64,000 nt of DNA, from NCBI GenBank assembly GCA_016705335.1, contig JADIYN010000010.1, positions 1 through 64,000 on the forward strand. The letters run 5' to 3'. Position numbers and translations under genes: made by a program. Below, piece after piece: positions 10,060 to 19,146 of the stretch. Numbering within the stretch: the first letter of the stretch is position 1; every line of letters starts with the position of its first letter. The stretch comes from Draconibacterium sp. (GTDB lineage Bacteria > Bacteroidota > Bacteroidia > Bacteroidales > Prolixibacteraceae). Under the pieces are notes generated by a model. It saw only the letters and a program-made list of their open reading frames with translations. It did not search any database and was not told where the DNA came from.

Positions 10060-10571
10060 ATGAAAAAATTAGTTCTATCAATAGTAGCAATCATTGGATT
10101 GGCATTTATGGTAAATGCCCAAAAAATGGCATTTATTGACACGGAGTATATCATGGATAACATACCGGCTTACAAGGCAGCACAAAATCAATTGGATCAG
10201 CTGTCATCGCAATATCAAAAAGAACTTGAATCGATACACGCTGATATTGAGCAGATGTACAAGGATTTTCAGGCTGAAAGTGTATTGCTTTCCGATGATA
10301 TGAAACGCAAACGCGAAGATGTAATCATTACAAAGGAAAAAGATTACAAAACCCTGCAAAGGAAGTATTTTGGACCAAGTGGCGACCTTTTTAAAAAACG
10401 TCAGGGGTTGGTAAAACCTATCCAGGATGATATTTTTACAACCGTTCAGGATATTTCGAATGAAGGCAGTTATGCCATTATATTCGACAAAGCCGGAGGG
10501 ACTACCTTGTTTTTACAAATCCGAAATTTGATTTAAGCGATCAGGTTTTACAAAAACTCGGATATAAATAA
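10060..10571 (+). CDS. ompH: OmpH/Skp-family periplasmic chaperone, frameshift at the C-terminus
   Basis: A Skp-like holdase for outer-membrane proteins on their way to BamA. There is a signal peptide MKKLVLSIVAIIGLAFMVNAQ, then MAFIDTEYIMDNIPAYKAAQ, which opens the OmpH domain, a long charged coiled coil (residues ~45-110) and SYAIIFDKAGGTTLF. A run of five T at 10510-10514 (six expected) breaks the frame. The other frame continues FTNPKFDLSDQVLQKLGYK to the stop at 10569-10571, the usual OmpH ending. The corrected protein is about 170 residues. First of two ompH copies after bamA. Confidence 0.9.
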
Positions 10572-10579
10572 TTAATAAT

Positions 10580-10587
10580 TATATTTG
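10580..10587 (+). promoter_or_regulatory. Putative -7 element upstream of the second ompH
   Basis: TATATTTG matches the Bacteroidota -7 consensus TAnnTTTG, 30 bases before the second ompH ATG. No clear TTTG at -33 is visible. It may allow the second ompH to be expressed apart from bamA. Confidence 0.45.
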
Positions 10588-10616
10588 CAACCAAAAATTT
10601 TAACATTACACTGATT

Positions 10617-11137
10617 ATGAGAAATTTAATGAAATTTATTACTGTTGTTCTTTTTGTAGGAATTACAGCTTCTTTAAACGCACAAACACCAAAATTTGGT
10701 CATATTGAATTGCAGGCGTTGATACAGGTTATGCCGGAAAGGGCAGCTGCTGAAACCGAGTTTAACAAATTCCAAAGTGACCTTGAAGATGTATTTGGCG
10801 AACTTCAAAAGGATTTACAAACAAAAATGGCCGATTTTCAACAGTTGGGAGATTCAATTTCAGAAATTAAAAGAAATGCCAAAGTTACTGAGATTCAGGA
10901 TATGCAGCAACGTATTCAGAATTATCAGCAAACTGCACAACAACAACTTCAGCAAAAACAAGCCGATTTATTCAAACCTATTTTTGCAAAAGCTGAAACA
11001 GCAATTGGAGAAGTAGCTAAAGAAAAAGGTGTGATTTATGTTTTGATGTTAGCGAAGGTAATAATGTAGTTTTGTACAAGTCAAATGAAAGTTTAGATTT
11101 GCTTCCTTTAGTTAAGACCAAACTTGGCATAAAATAA
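10617..11137 (+). CDS. ompH: OmpH/Skp-family periplasmic chaperone, second copy, frameshift at the C-terminus
   Basis: Signal peptide MRNLMKFITVVLFVGITASLNAQ, then TPKFGHIELQALIQVMPER and a Gln-rich coiled coil (QQRIQNYQQTAQQQLQQKQ). A T run at 11040-11043 (four, five expected) breaks the frame. The continuing frame reads VFDVSEGNNVVLYKSNESL and then LLPLVKTKLGIK with a stop at 11135-11137, the normal C-terminus. About 173 residues after correction. It is paralogous to the gene before it, as is common in Bacteroidota, where two or more skp-like genes follow bamA. A terminator follows after 21 bases, closing the operon. Confidence 0.9.
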
Positions 11138-11158
11138 AATATTAACAGGATAATAATT

Positions 11159-11193
11159 AAAGCCATTCGTTTTTAAACGGGTGGCTTTTTTTT
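11159..11193 (+). terminator. Rho-independent terminator of the porG-uppS-bamA-ompH operon
   Basis: A 14-base stem (arm AAAGCCATTCGTTT with AAACGGGTGGCTTT, paired through two G-U) with a short loop and a run of eight T. The G-U pairs form only in the plus-strand RNA, which supports the direction. Confidence 0.85.
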
Positions 11194-11276
11194 GCAAAAA
11201 AGCATGATTTGTTGCGAACGTTATGATTAAAACTTATATTTAATGTTTTCGAATTATCATTTAAAACCTAACGAAT

Positions 11277-13115
11277 ATGGCAACTATAGCGGAATCAAAT
11301 AATTTACCGGAAAGCAAAGTTCCGGCAAATACTTTCTTGTTCGAAATTGCCTGGGAAGTGTGCAACCAGGTAGGAGGAATTTATACAGTAATCCGTTCAA
11401 AAATACCTTCTGTAATCGATAAATGGGGTAAAGAAAACTATTGTTTAGTCGGTCCTTATTTTGCTGATCAGGCCGCAGCACATTTCGACCCGGCTACCGA
11501 TTATTCAACGCCTATTGGCAAGGCTGTTTTAAAATTGCAGGAACGTGGTTTTGACGTACATTACGGGCAGTGGATTGTTTCAGGACGTCCTGATGTTGTA
11601 TTGTTCAACCCCTATTCGGTTTACGATATGCTGGGTGAAATAAAGCATTTCCTTTGGAAAGATTATCATATTTCGTTGCCCGGAGGTGATGAACTTTTAG
11701 ATAAAGTTGCGGCATTTGGCTATCAGGTGAAGGAATTTTTCAACTATATCTGTTTGTCCGATTTTGAACACAATCATGTTATTGCCCATTTTCATGAGTG
11801 GATGGCCGGTTTACCAATCCCCGGAATACGAAAAGACAAACTGAATATAAAAATAGTTTTTACTACTCATGCAACATTGCTCGGGCGTTATTTGGCAATG
11901 AACGATCCGCAGTTTTATGACCATCTTCCATATTATAAATGGGAAGTTGAAGCGCAAAGATTCAATGTAAAACCTATTGCCGAAATTGAACGTGCATCAG
12001 CACATGGCGCACACATTTTTACAACTGTGAGTGAAATAACAGGTAAGGAATGTACGCATCTTTTGGGGCGAACTCCTGATTTGATATTGCCAAATGGTTT
12101 AAATATTTATCGTTTCGAAGCGCTGCATCAGATACAAAACCAGCATGTAAAAATTAAAGAACAAATACACGATTTTGTGATGGGCCATTTTTTCCAGAGT
12201 TACTCATTTGATCTCGATAAAACACTCTACTTTTTTACTTCGGGCAGATATGAATATCAAAACAAAGGTTACGATGTAACACTGGAAGCACTGGCACGGT
12301 TAAATTACAAGATGCAGGTTGCTAATATGGATGTAACGGTTGTCACATTTTTTGTAACCCGTCAACCGTTTTACACAATCAATCCCGAGGTATTGCATGC
12401 AAAAGCCCAGATTGAAGATGTATGGAGAGTTTGTGAAGAGATAAAGGAACAGGTTGGGAAACGCTTATATACCCAGATAACCTCGGCTGAAGGGCCATAC
12501 AATTTTCCGGATTTAACCCAAATGGTTGACGATTATTTACGGTTGAAACTGAGACGTAATATCCAAAGCTGGAAAACACAAAAATTACCCAAAGTTGTTA
12601 CACATACTTTAAAAGATGATGCAAATGATGAAATTCTGAACTTCCTCAGATCATCAAATTTGGTAAATAATCGTCACGACAAAGTAAAAATTGTATATCA
12701 CCCTGATTTCATATCCACTTCAAATCCTTTGTTCCGCATGGATTATAACACATTTGTGCGCGGTTGCCATTTGGGTATTTTTCCAAGTATGTACGAGCCC
12801 TGGGGTTACACGCCACTCGAATGCCTTGCAAGCGGTTTGCCATCGGTAACAAGTGAGGTGGCAGGTTTTGGCGATTATGTTGTCAACAATATTCCCGATC
12901 ACGATGAAAAAGGGATGTATATAATTAACCGTATGGGAAGAAACTTTTTTGATATTGCTGAAGATTTGGCTAATATGATGTTCGAATTTGTTAAAAAGAG
13001 CCGTCGCGAAAGGATTGCTTTACGATACAAATGCGAGAGAGCATCATTGCATTTCGATTGGTCGAATTTGGGCAAATATTACGATGAAGCTTACAGACAA
13101 GTTATTGATCGATAA
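11277..13115 (+). CDS. Glycogen synthase of the GT3 (eukaryote-like) type
   Basis: Transfers glucose from a nucleotide sugar to the glycogen chain. The 612-residue protein begins with FEIAWEVCNQVGGIYTVIRSK, the hallmark nucleotide-binding stretch of GT3 enzymes. It also has HFHEWMAGL, TTHATLLGRYL, GRYEYQNKGYDV and the catalytic E-x7-E block MYEPWGYTPLECLASGLP near residue 505. GT3 differs from the bacterial GlgA (GT5). Intact, no frameshift. It follows the operon terminator and lies 14 bases before murI, so it may be co-transcribed with it. It pairs functionally with malQ at 626. No branching enzyme is in view. Confidence 0.9.
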   Translation: MATIAESNNLPESKVPANTFLFEIAWEVCNQVGGIYTVIRSKIPSVIDKWGKENYCLVGPYFADQAAAHFDPATDYSTPIGKAVLKLQERGFDVHYGQWIVSGRPDVVLFNPYSVYDMLGEIKHFLWKDYHISLPGGDELLDKVAAFGYQVKEFFNYICLSDFEHNHVIAHFHEWMAGLPIPGIRKDKLNIKIVFTTHATLLGRYLAMNDPQFYDHLPYYKWEVEAQRFNVKPIAEIERASAHGAHIFTTVSEITGKECTHLLGRTPDLILPNGLNIYRFEALHQIQNQHVKIKEQIHDFVMGHFFQSYSFDLDKTLYFFTSGRYEYQNKGYDVTLEALARLNYKMQVANMDVTVVTFFVTRQPFYTINPEVLHAKAQIEDVWRVCEEIKEQVGKRLYTQITSAEGPYNFPDLTQMVDDYLRLKLRRNIQSWKTQKLPKVVTHTLKDDANDEILNFLRSSNLVNNRHDKVKIVYHPDFISTSNPLFRMDYNTFVRGCHLGIFPSMYEPWGYTPLECLASGLPSVTSEVAGFGDYVVNNIPDHDEKGMYIINRMGRNFFDIAEDLANMMFEFVKKSRRERIALRYKCERASLHFDWSNLGKYYDEAYRQVIDR

Positions 13116-13129
13116 TTTCCAATCTTTTT

Positions 13130-13957
13130 ATGAATAATTCGCCTATCGGGGTTTTTGATTCGGGTTACGGAGGACTGACAGTACTCAGTGAATTGGTGAA
13201 AACATTGCCCGGTTATGATTTTCTTTACCTGGGTGACAATGCCCGCACTCCTTATGGAACACGCTCGTTTGAGGTAGTTTATGAATATACTTTGCAATGT
13301 GTAAAGTACCTGTTTAGTCAAAACTGCCCGCTTGTGATTATTGCCTGCAACACAGCATCGGCAAAGGCGCTCCGTAATATTCAGCAACTCGATTTACCCA
13401 AAATTGCACCCGATCGTCGTGTATTGGGTGTAATTCGTCCCAGCGTTGAAAAAGTTGCCGGTATTACATTAAACGGACATGTTGGAGTTTTAGGTACTTC
13501 AGGTACTGTAGCTTCTGAATCATATCCCATCGAGTTACAAAAATGGTCGGGTGGTAAAGTGGTTTCAACCGTGCAGGAAGCTTGTCCAATGTGGGTTCCA
13601 ATCGTTGAAAACAATGAAATTGGGACAGAAGGCGCGGAATATTTCATCAAAAAAAATATCGAAAATATACTTCGAAAAGATAAAGATTTGGATACGCTTG
13701 TCCTGGGTTGCACACACTATCCATTATTGATAGATTCAATAATAAAGTATGTTCCAAAAAATATAAACATATTACAGCAAGGTGAAATCACAGCCGAAAA
13801 ACTCAAAGAATATTTAATACGTCATCCCGAAATCGAAAACAAGCTCACAAAAAATGCCACACTTCAATTCCTAACCACCGAATCCGCAGAAAACTTTAAC
13901 GGCAAAGCCGAGGTTTTTATGGGGCACAAAGTGGAGGCGGGGCATGTGCATTTATAA
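13130..13957 (+). CDS. murI: Glutamate racemase
   Basis: Converts L- to D-glutamate for peptidoglycan. The 275 residues carry the family motifs IGVFDSGYGGLTVL, the first catalytic Cys in IACNTASAKA, and the second in LGCTHYPLL; YLGDNARTPYG is also typical. Intact. The start ATG at 13130 gives a normal N-terminus. It is placed after the bamA-ompH row as in other Bacteroidota, here with the glycogen synthase inserted between. Confidence 0.97.
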   Translation: MNNSPIGVFDSGYGGLTVLSELVKTLPGYDFLYLGDNARTPYGTRSFEVVYEYTLQCVKYLFSQNCPLVIIACNTASAKALRNIQQLDLPKIAPDRRVLGVIRPSVEKVAGITLNGHVGVLGTSGTVASESYPIELQKWSGGKVVSTVQEACPMWVPIVENNEIGTEGAEYFIKKNIENILRKDKDLDTLVLGCTHYPLLIDSIIKYVPKNINILQQGEITAEKLKEYLIRHPEIENKLTKNATLQFLTTESAENFNGKAEVFMGHKVEAGHVHL

Positions 13958-14030
13958 GATGAGAAGCGAAGTTGAATTATAAATCAATCGGGATAAATTT
14001 AGACTAATTGACTTATGAATTTTTTTTAAA

Positions 14031-14106
14031 CACAAAGTCCCCAGGACACTAAGAATCTTCAAGAAAAACTTCGTGCACCTTTGTGACTTAGTGTCTTCGA
14101 GGCAAT
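14031..14106. repeat. Imperfect inverted repeat, possible interspersed element
   Basis: GGACACTAAG at 14044-14053 faces its near complement around 14087-14096 (CTTAGTGTC), with CACAAAG-like and CTTTGTG-like flanks. Lies between murI and the DUF2200 gene. It has the look of a repeated intergenic element, but no second copy is in the window. Confidence 0.4.
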
Positions 14107-14170
14107 TTTAAACAGTACAATGTAATCCCGTTTTTGGTATAATTTGAGTGAATAAAGTAAAATACAAGGT

Positions 14171-14533
14171 ATGAACAACGCAAACAATCATGATGAAAGG
14201 ATGGCAAAAATTACTTTTGCCGCAGTGTATCCGCATTATATCACAAAAGTTGAGAAGAAAGGCAGAACCAAAGAAGAATTACATCAGGTAATTGAGTGGC
14301 TGACCGGATTTGATGAAACAGAGCTGCAAAAACTCATTGCGGAAAATGTAACTTTTGAAAAATTCTTTCAGAACGCTAAAATGAATCCAAATGCAAACCT
14401 TATAACCGGTGTAATATGCGGTTACAGGATCGAAGAAATTGAAAATCCTTTAACCCGGCAGGTCAGATATCTTGACAAGCTTGTAGATGAGCTGGCAAAA
14501 GGTCGAAAAATGGAGAAGATTCTGAGAAGTTAA
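14171..14533 (+). CDS. DUF2200 family protein
   Basis: A 120-residue soluble protein resembling DUF2200: ITFAAVYPHYITKVEKKGRTKEEL followed by VIEWLTGFDETELQKLI and NPNANLITGVICGYRIEEIENPL. The function of the family is unknown. The DUF2200 domain starts close to the MAKI at residues 11-14, so translation might begin there, but the ATG at 14171 is accepted. No operon partner. Confidence 0.8.
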   Translation: MNNANNHDERMAKITFAAVYPHYITKVEKKGRTKEELHQVIEWLTGFDETELQKLIAENVTFEKFFQNAKMNPNANLITGVICGYRIEEIENPLTRQVRYLDKLVDELAKGRKMEKILRS

Positions 14534-14613
14534 TAGTTGTACTTCGGCTCCCAAGCTTTCAATGAAACACATCATGTAAATCATTTACCTGTTTAAAACC
14601 CATAGCATTTACC

Positions 14614-14779
14614 AAACTTGATTCATAAGCCGGGCAAGCCATTTGTAGGTTTAAAACATTTTTCCGAACTTGAATAACAAAGAACGGGAGCTTTTATAAG
14701 CGACTTTCTTAAAAAAGTGAAGTTGAAAAGTGGAGCGGGAACCATTAAAACGGGCGAATCCGAAAGGCCAAACAAGTAG
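14614..14779 (+). other. Possible gene remnant between DUF2200 and the SRPBCC gene
   Basis: In changing frames the plus strand reads HKPGKPFVGLKHFSELE, then NKERELF, then ISDFLKKVKLKSGAGTIK and a stop at 14777-14779. It looks protein-like and needs at least two indels, but no family is recognised and no start codon is obvious. It could be a decayed C-terminal fragment or chance. Confidence 0.25.
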
Positions 14780-14800
14780 GACATATATAAATTATTAAAA

Positions 14801-15249
14801 ATGACAGGCAACAGCGTAAACTTACACAGAGTTTTGAAAGCAACTCCTGAAAAGATTTTTCGTGCTTTCTCAGACCCGGGTGCTTATGAAACATGGATAC
14901 CACCTTATGGTTTTATAGGAAAAGTTCATCATATGGATTTTAAAGTTGGTGGAAGTTATAAAATGTCTTTTATTAATTTCTCGACAAACAATGGACATTC
15001 ATTTGGTGGCGGGTATTTGGAAATTGAACCAAACAGTTTTATTAAACACAGTGATAGATTTGATAATCCATTTCTTGAAGGAGAAATGACAACAAGTATT
15101 TGGCTTAATAAAGTTTCCTGTGGAACGGATCTCAGGATTTTACAGGAAGGCATTCCTGTGGGGATACCTATTGAAATGTGTTATTTGGGATGGCAGGAAT
15201 CCTGGAGAAATTAATGAAACTTGTTGAACCCGAAATACCGGATGCATGA
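14801..15249 (+). CDS. SRPBCC/AHSA1-like (Aha1-type) protein, frameshift near the end
   Basis: A small START-fold protein with a hydrophobic ligand cavity, ligand unknown. Typical blocks: HRVLKATPEKIFRAFSDPGAYETWIPP, the G-G-Y strand FKVGGSYKMSF, and IPIEMCYLGWQES near the C-terminus. A missing C around 15193-15198 breaks the frame; the other frame reads LEKLMKLVEPEIPDA to the stop at 15247-15249, the expected ending. About 149 residues after correction. Confidence 0.85.
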
Positions 15250-15360
15250 TTAATTCAAATTACATTGATTTTGTTTTGCCTGGAAACATCTTCAATCATC
15301 TGCAACAAAAAACCACCCTCCAAAACGGAAAGTGGTTTCAGGTGAAATATTTTAAAAATC

Positions 15361-16449
15361 TTATTTGCTGAATTCTTTCACAATCCGGTTCATCTCAGCA
15401 AACTGCTGCTCCATACTTTGCAATAATTTGTATTGCGCGCGGGTGCGGACCAAATTATGCTCCGGCGATTTGGTTTTGTAATAGTTGTCGCCATCAATAT
15501 AATCCATTAAAAACCGCAGCACCTGCTCGTAGGTAATGTATTTGGCCGAAAAAGCAAGATATTCTATCTCTTTTTCGGTTAGGAAAGTTTTTGCTTCTTC
15601 GAGATAACCCCTCGCAAATGCCTTATAAATCTCAATGTCCATCGAAACATTGTCGAGATTTGTGTCATCTTCAAGCCCTGTATTTGTGTAAAAACGCATG
15701 GCATCGCCAAAATCGTTGAGCACTGTGCTGCTTAAAACCGTGTCGAGGTCGATCACACAAAGCACTTCTCCTTTTTTATCGAAAAGTATGTTGTTTATTT
15801 TTGTATCGTTGTGACTGATGCGTGTTGGAATGGTTCCGTTTTCAACAAGTTCGTAGAATTTCAGCATTTCATCGCGACGACTTTCTATCCACGAGATTTC
15901 TTCAGCTACTTCGGCTTTTCGGCCAACAGGGTCTTTACTTAAAACGGCATCCCACTGTTTAAAACGGTATCTGATATCATGAAATCCGGGTAAAATGTTT
16001 ACAAGTGTTTCGTTCAAATCGGCCACAAGCGACTGAAATTTACCTATACCTTTTCCACCTGAATATGCCAGTTCGGGGGTTTCTGCCGCGTTGTATGCAA
16101 TTGTGTCGTCGATAAAAAGGCAAACTGCCCAGTATTCATTTTCTTCGTCCAAAAAATACAGCTTTCCATCGGTAGCCCGAATAACAGTCATTGCTTCACG
16201 CATGGGATCGCCACCTGCTTTTTCAACTTTCTTTTTAATGTGTTGACATACTTTTTCGATATTGTCCATCATAGCAGGGATGGGGGAGAATATCTTTTTG
16301 TTTTTCCGTTGCAGGATATAATTTGGCGAATCGCCTTTGGTTTCGATAATAAATGTATCGTTTATAAAACCTTCGCCAAGAGGTTTTACCTGTTCAATTT
16401 CTCCTTCAATCCGGAAATTTCCGGCAATCGTATTCAGTTTTGTATTCAT
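15361..16449 (-). CDS. APH-family sugar kinase (N-acetylhexosamine 1-kinase-like)
   Basis: A 362-residue kinase of the aminoglycoside phosphotransferase fold. It shows the catalytic loop ISHNDTKINNILFD (H-x-D-x4-N) and CVIDLDTV with the metal-binding Asp. The N-terminus PLGEGFINDTFIIET matches anomeric HexNAc kinases rather than antibiotic-resistance enzymes. The ATG at 16449 (MNTKLNTIAGNF) is taken instead of an upstream in-frame ATG at 16497, which would overlap the preceding gene's stop region. It lies directly downstream of a sugar nucleotidyltransferase, which fits a salvage route: sugar to sugar 1-phosphate to nucleotide sugar. The exact sugar is not known. Confidence 0.78.
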   Translation of the reverse strand: MNTKLNTIAGNFRIEGEIEQVKPLGEGFINDTFIIETKGDSPNYILQRKNKKIFSPIPAMMDNIEKVCQHIKKKVEKAGGDPMREAMTVIRATDGKLYFLDEENEYWAVCLFIDDTIAYNAAETPELAYSGGKGIGKFQSLVADLNETLVNILPGFHDIRYRFKQWDAVLSKDPVGRKAEVAEEISWIESRRDEMLKFYELVENGTIPTRISHNDTKINNILFDKKGEVLCVIDLDTVLSSTVLNDFGDAMRFYTNTGLEDDTNLDNVSMDIEIYKAFARGYLEEAKTFLTEKEIEYLAFSAKYITYEQVLRFLMDYIDGDNYYKTKSPEHNLVRTRAQYKLLQSMEQQFAEMNRIVKEFSK

Positions 16450-16503
16450 TTTTTTAGTTTCAAAGTTCAAAGTTTGTATTTCTGCAACCTGTAACATACA
16501 ACT

Positions 16504-17405
16504 TTATTCCCAAAGTTTTGCAGGATATTCACCGGAAGCTATCAAAGCATTTATTTTTTCAATCACAAACGGTTTATCTTCTTTGTAAGTAACGCCAAAC
16601 CATGGTGAATTTGCTTCCAGAACTTTTGCCGTGGCCACGTTGTCGTTAATTAAATCGAATACAACCGAAGGAATATACATTTCTGATTTTGGTTTGTCGA
16701 TTTCAGTCTTCAGAAATTGGGTGAAACGTTTTTCAAGTTCCTCAAAAACTGAAGGTTTAAAACCCCAGTTGTTCATCGAGGCATTTTCGTTCCCGGTAAG
16801 TTCAACTTCACTTCCATCATTTTCAATAGAAATAACTTTGCCGTCTTTTTTAACAATTTTAATTGTTTCAACAATTTTTTAAGGTTGAGTTCTTTGTCAA
16901 CTTCGCAAATTCCCCTCGAAACTGATCCAAATTCCGAAAGTGTGTCATTCAATTTATAACCAACCATTGCATATTCTGTAGGATTTTTTGATTCAGTCAG
17001 GAATTTTGCCATTGCTTTGTAAGCGTTGAAGCCATAAAAATCATCGGCATTCAGAGCGCAAAAAGGTTCTTTAACTGCACTTCTTGCACAAAGTATTGCA
17101 TGAGCAGTTCCCCAGGGTTTCTCGCGACCTTCGGGCAAAGTAAAACCTTCAGGCAGCATGTCAAGTTCCTGAAAAACATAATCAACTTCTATTTTTCCGT
17201 ACAATTTTTTGTCGAATTTTTCTTTAAAGGCGTCGGCAAAACTTTCGCGGATGATAAATACAACTTTGCCAAAACCGGCTCTTATTGCATCGTAAATTGA
17301 ATAATCGATAATTGCTTCGCCATTTGGGCCAACCGGTTCAACTTGTTTTAATCCACCAAAACGGCTTCCCATACCGGCTGCCAAAATCAATAAAGTAGGT
17401 TTCAT
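16504..17405 (-). CDS. Sugar nucleotidyltransferase, one frameshift
   Basis: NTP-transferase fold enzyme. The N-terminus LILAAGMGSRFGGLKQVEPVGPNGE contains the nucleotide-binding G-x-G-(S/T)-R loop, and ALNADDFYG holds the metal Asp. The reading breaks at the run of six T at 16875-16880 (plus strand; seven expected). The second part continues IVETIKIVKKDGKVISIEN, GNENASMNNWGFKPSVF and ends at 16504. Rejoined length about 300 residues. It is followed by the sugar kinase 54 bases on, on the same strand, so the two probably act on the same sugar. Substrate undetermined. Confidence 0.85.
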
Positions 17406-17504
17406 TTTAATTATTTATTTTATTTAAAATTGTTATTGTTCAATATAAAAACAAGCTGTAAAAATATAAAAAAAGGTGGGTTACGTTGAAAAACACAGCG
17501 AATT

Positions 17505-17542
17505 AAAACAATAAAGGTTGCTCTGTACCAGGCAACCTTTAA
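17505..17542 (-). terminator. Terminator downstream of amt
   Basis: A perfect 9-base stem AAAGGTTGC/GCAACCTTT around a ~10-base loop. On the minus strand it is followed by TATTGTTTT, only a moderate U-tract. It lies 20 bases after the amt stop. Confidence 0.7.
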
Positions 17543-17563
17543 TATTTTATTTCAATTATAAAT

Positions 17564-18892
17564 CTACTCTTCTTTATAAACAAAATTGTACGATTCGTCA
17601 TGTTGACTGATGTCCAATCCAATTTTTTCACCATGTGGTGAAATACGCAACGGAACAATCATGTCGGTAATTTTGTACATCAAAAGTGAACCGCCAAAAG
17701 TAAATATAGATACAATTACAAGAGCAAGTAAATGGAACAGAAATGTTGTAATTTCGCCATGAATTAAGCCAACTTCATTAGCAAAAACTGCTGTTGCCAA
17801 CATACCTACAATACCACCCATTCCGTGAGCCGGAAAAACATCGAGTGTATCATCGAGTGTTGATTTTGTGCGTAAAGTAATAGCGTAGTTGCTGACAAAA
17901 GCTGCTATTACTCCAATAAAAATACTTGAACCAACATTTACAAATCCGGCTGCCGGTGTAATCGCAACAAGACCAACTACCAAACCAATAGCTGCGCCTA
18001 CCGCCGAAGGCTTTTTACCTTTTGCTGCATCATAAAAAATCCACGTCAGCATTGCTGCAGCTGAAGCAGTATTTGTATTTACCAATGCCGAAGCTGCAAC
18101 ACCATTTGCTGCCAGTGCCGAGCCGGCATTAAATCCAAACCATCCAAACCAAAGCATTCCGGCGCCAAGCAAAATATATGGAATGTTCGCAGGTTTAAAC
18201 TCTTTGTTTGCATCTTTTCTACGACCTAAAAATATAGCTCCGGCCAAAGCTGCAAATCCTGCAGACATGTGTACAACTGTACCTCCGGCGAAATCAAGTA
18301 CGCCCCAGTTCCGCAAAAAACCGTTCGGGTGCCAGGTCCAGTGTGCAAGTGGTGCATAAATAAATATCACAAACAAACACATAAATAACATATAAGCTCT
18401 AAATCGCACCCTACCTGCAAATGATCCTGTTATTAATGCCGGTGTAATAATCGCAAATTTTAATTGAAACATAGCAAATACTGCAAGCGGGAATGTTGGT
18501 GCCAAATCGGGATGTGTTCCTGCACCTACTCCCCGAAACATAAAAAATGTAAAGGGATTTCCAAAAAGTCCATATCCTTCGGTACCTACACTTTCACCAA
18601 AAGCAATGCTAAAACCAACAACTACCCATATTATACTCACAATTCCCATCGCAATATAGCTTTGCATCATTGTGGAGATTATATTTTTAGGATGTACCAT
18701 TCCACCATAAAAAAATGCAAGTCCGGGTGTCATCAGTAACACGAGTCCGGTTGCAGTCAGCATCCAGGCTGTATCACCCGAGTCAATATTCGATAAATCC
18801 TGTTCTCCCAAACCGGTAGGAATAAATACGCCTAAAATGGCAACTGTGATAAGTAGTGCTAAAATCAACCACCATCTGACTGTTCTTTTCAT
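17564..18892 (-). CDS. amt: Ammonium transporter (Amt family)
   Basis: Inner-membrane channel for ammonium, 442 residues with an N-terminal signal-like hydrophobic segment and eleven predicted helices. Typical Amt blocks: DTAWMLTATGLVLLMTPGLAFFYGG, DFAGGTVVHMSAGFAALAGA with the pore His, LLGAGMLWFGWFGFNAGS, and DVFPAHGMGGIVGMLA with the second pore His. No glnK/glnB gene, its usual partner, lies next to it. A divergent AsnC/Lrp regulator starts 254 bases away and may control it, since nitrogen supply is a common signal for that family; this is inference. Confidence 0.95.
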   Translation of the reverse strand: MKRTVRWWLILALLITVAILGVFIPTGLGEQDLSNIDSGDTAWMLTATGLVLLMTPGLAFFYGGMVHPKNIISTMMQSYIAMGIVSIIWVVVGFSIAFGESVGTEGYGLFGNPFTFFMFRGVGAGTHPDLAPTFPLAVFAMFQLKFAIITPALITGSFAGRVRFRAYMLFMCLFVIFIYAPLAHWTWHPNGFLRNWGVLDFAGGTVVHMSAGFAALAGAIFLGRRKDANKEFKPANIPYILLGAGMLWFGWFGFNAGSALAANGVAASALVNTNTASAAAMLTWIFYDAAKGKKPSAVGAAIGLVVGLVAITPAAGFVNVGSSIFIGVIAAFVSNYAITLRTKSTLDDTLDVFPAHGMGGIVGMLATAVFANEVGLIHGEITTFLFHLLALVIVSIFTFGGSLLMYKITDMIVPLRISPHGEKIGLDISQHDESYNFVYKEE

Positions 18893-19146
18893 ATTGATTA
18901 AATTTTAATAATTTACTGTCTTTGTGCTACGAAATTAAAATAATTATATCAATAAATAATTTTTGTAATCAAAAAAATAGAAAAAAGTAATTTATTGATA
19001 AGTATTATTAATCATTTGATAACAAATAATTGAAATAAATCGAATATGGAGGCAAATGTTGTCAATTTGTTACTTTGACAATAATTGTTAGCGTAATTTA
19101 ACTATTATGGTATTAAATATGTATTTTTATTGGAAATTTGTAAGAT

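Noticed and set aside
14623..14811. Minus-strand open frame of 62 codons
   Set aside because: It overlaps the start of the SRPBCC gene and the protein-like remnant on the other strand; no features of its own.
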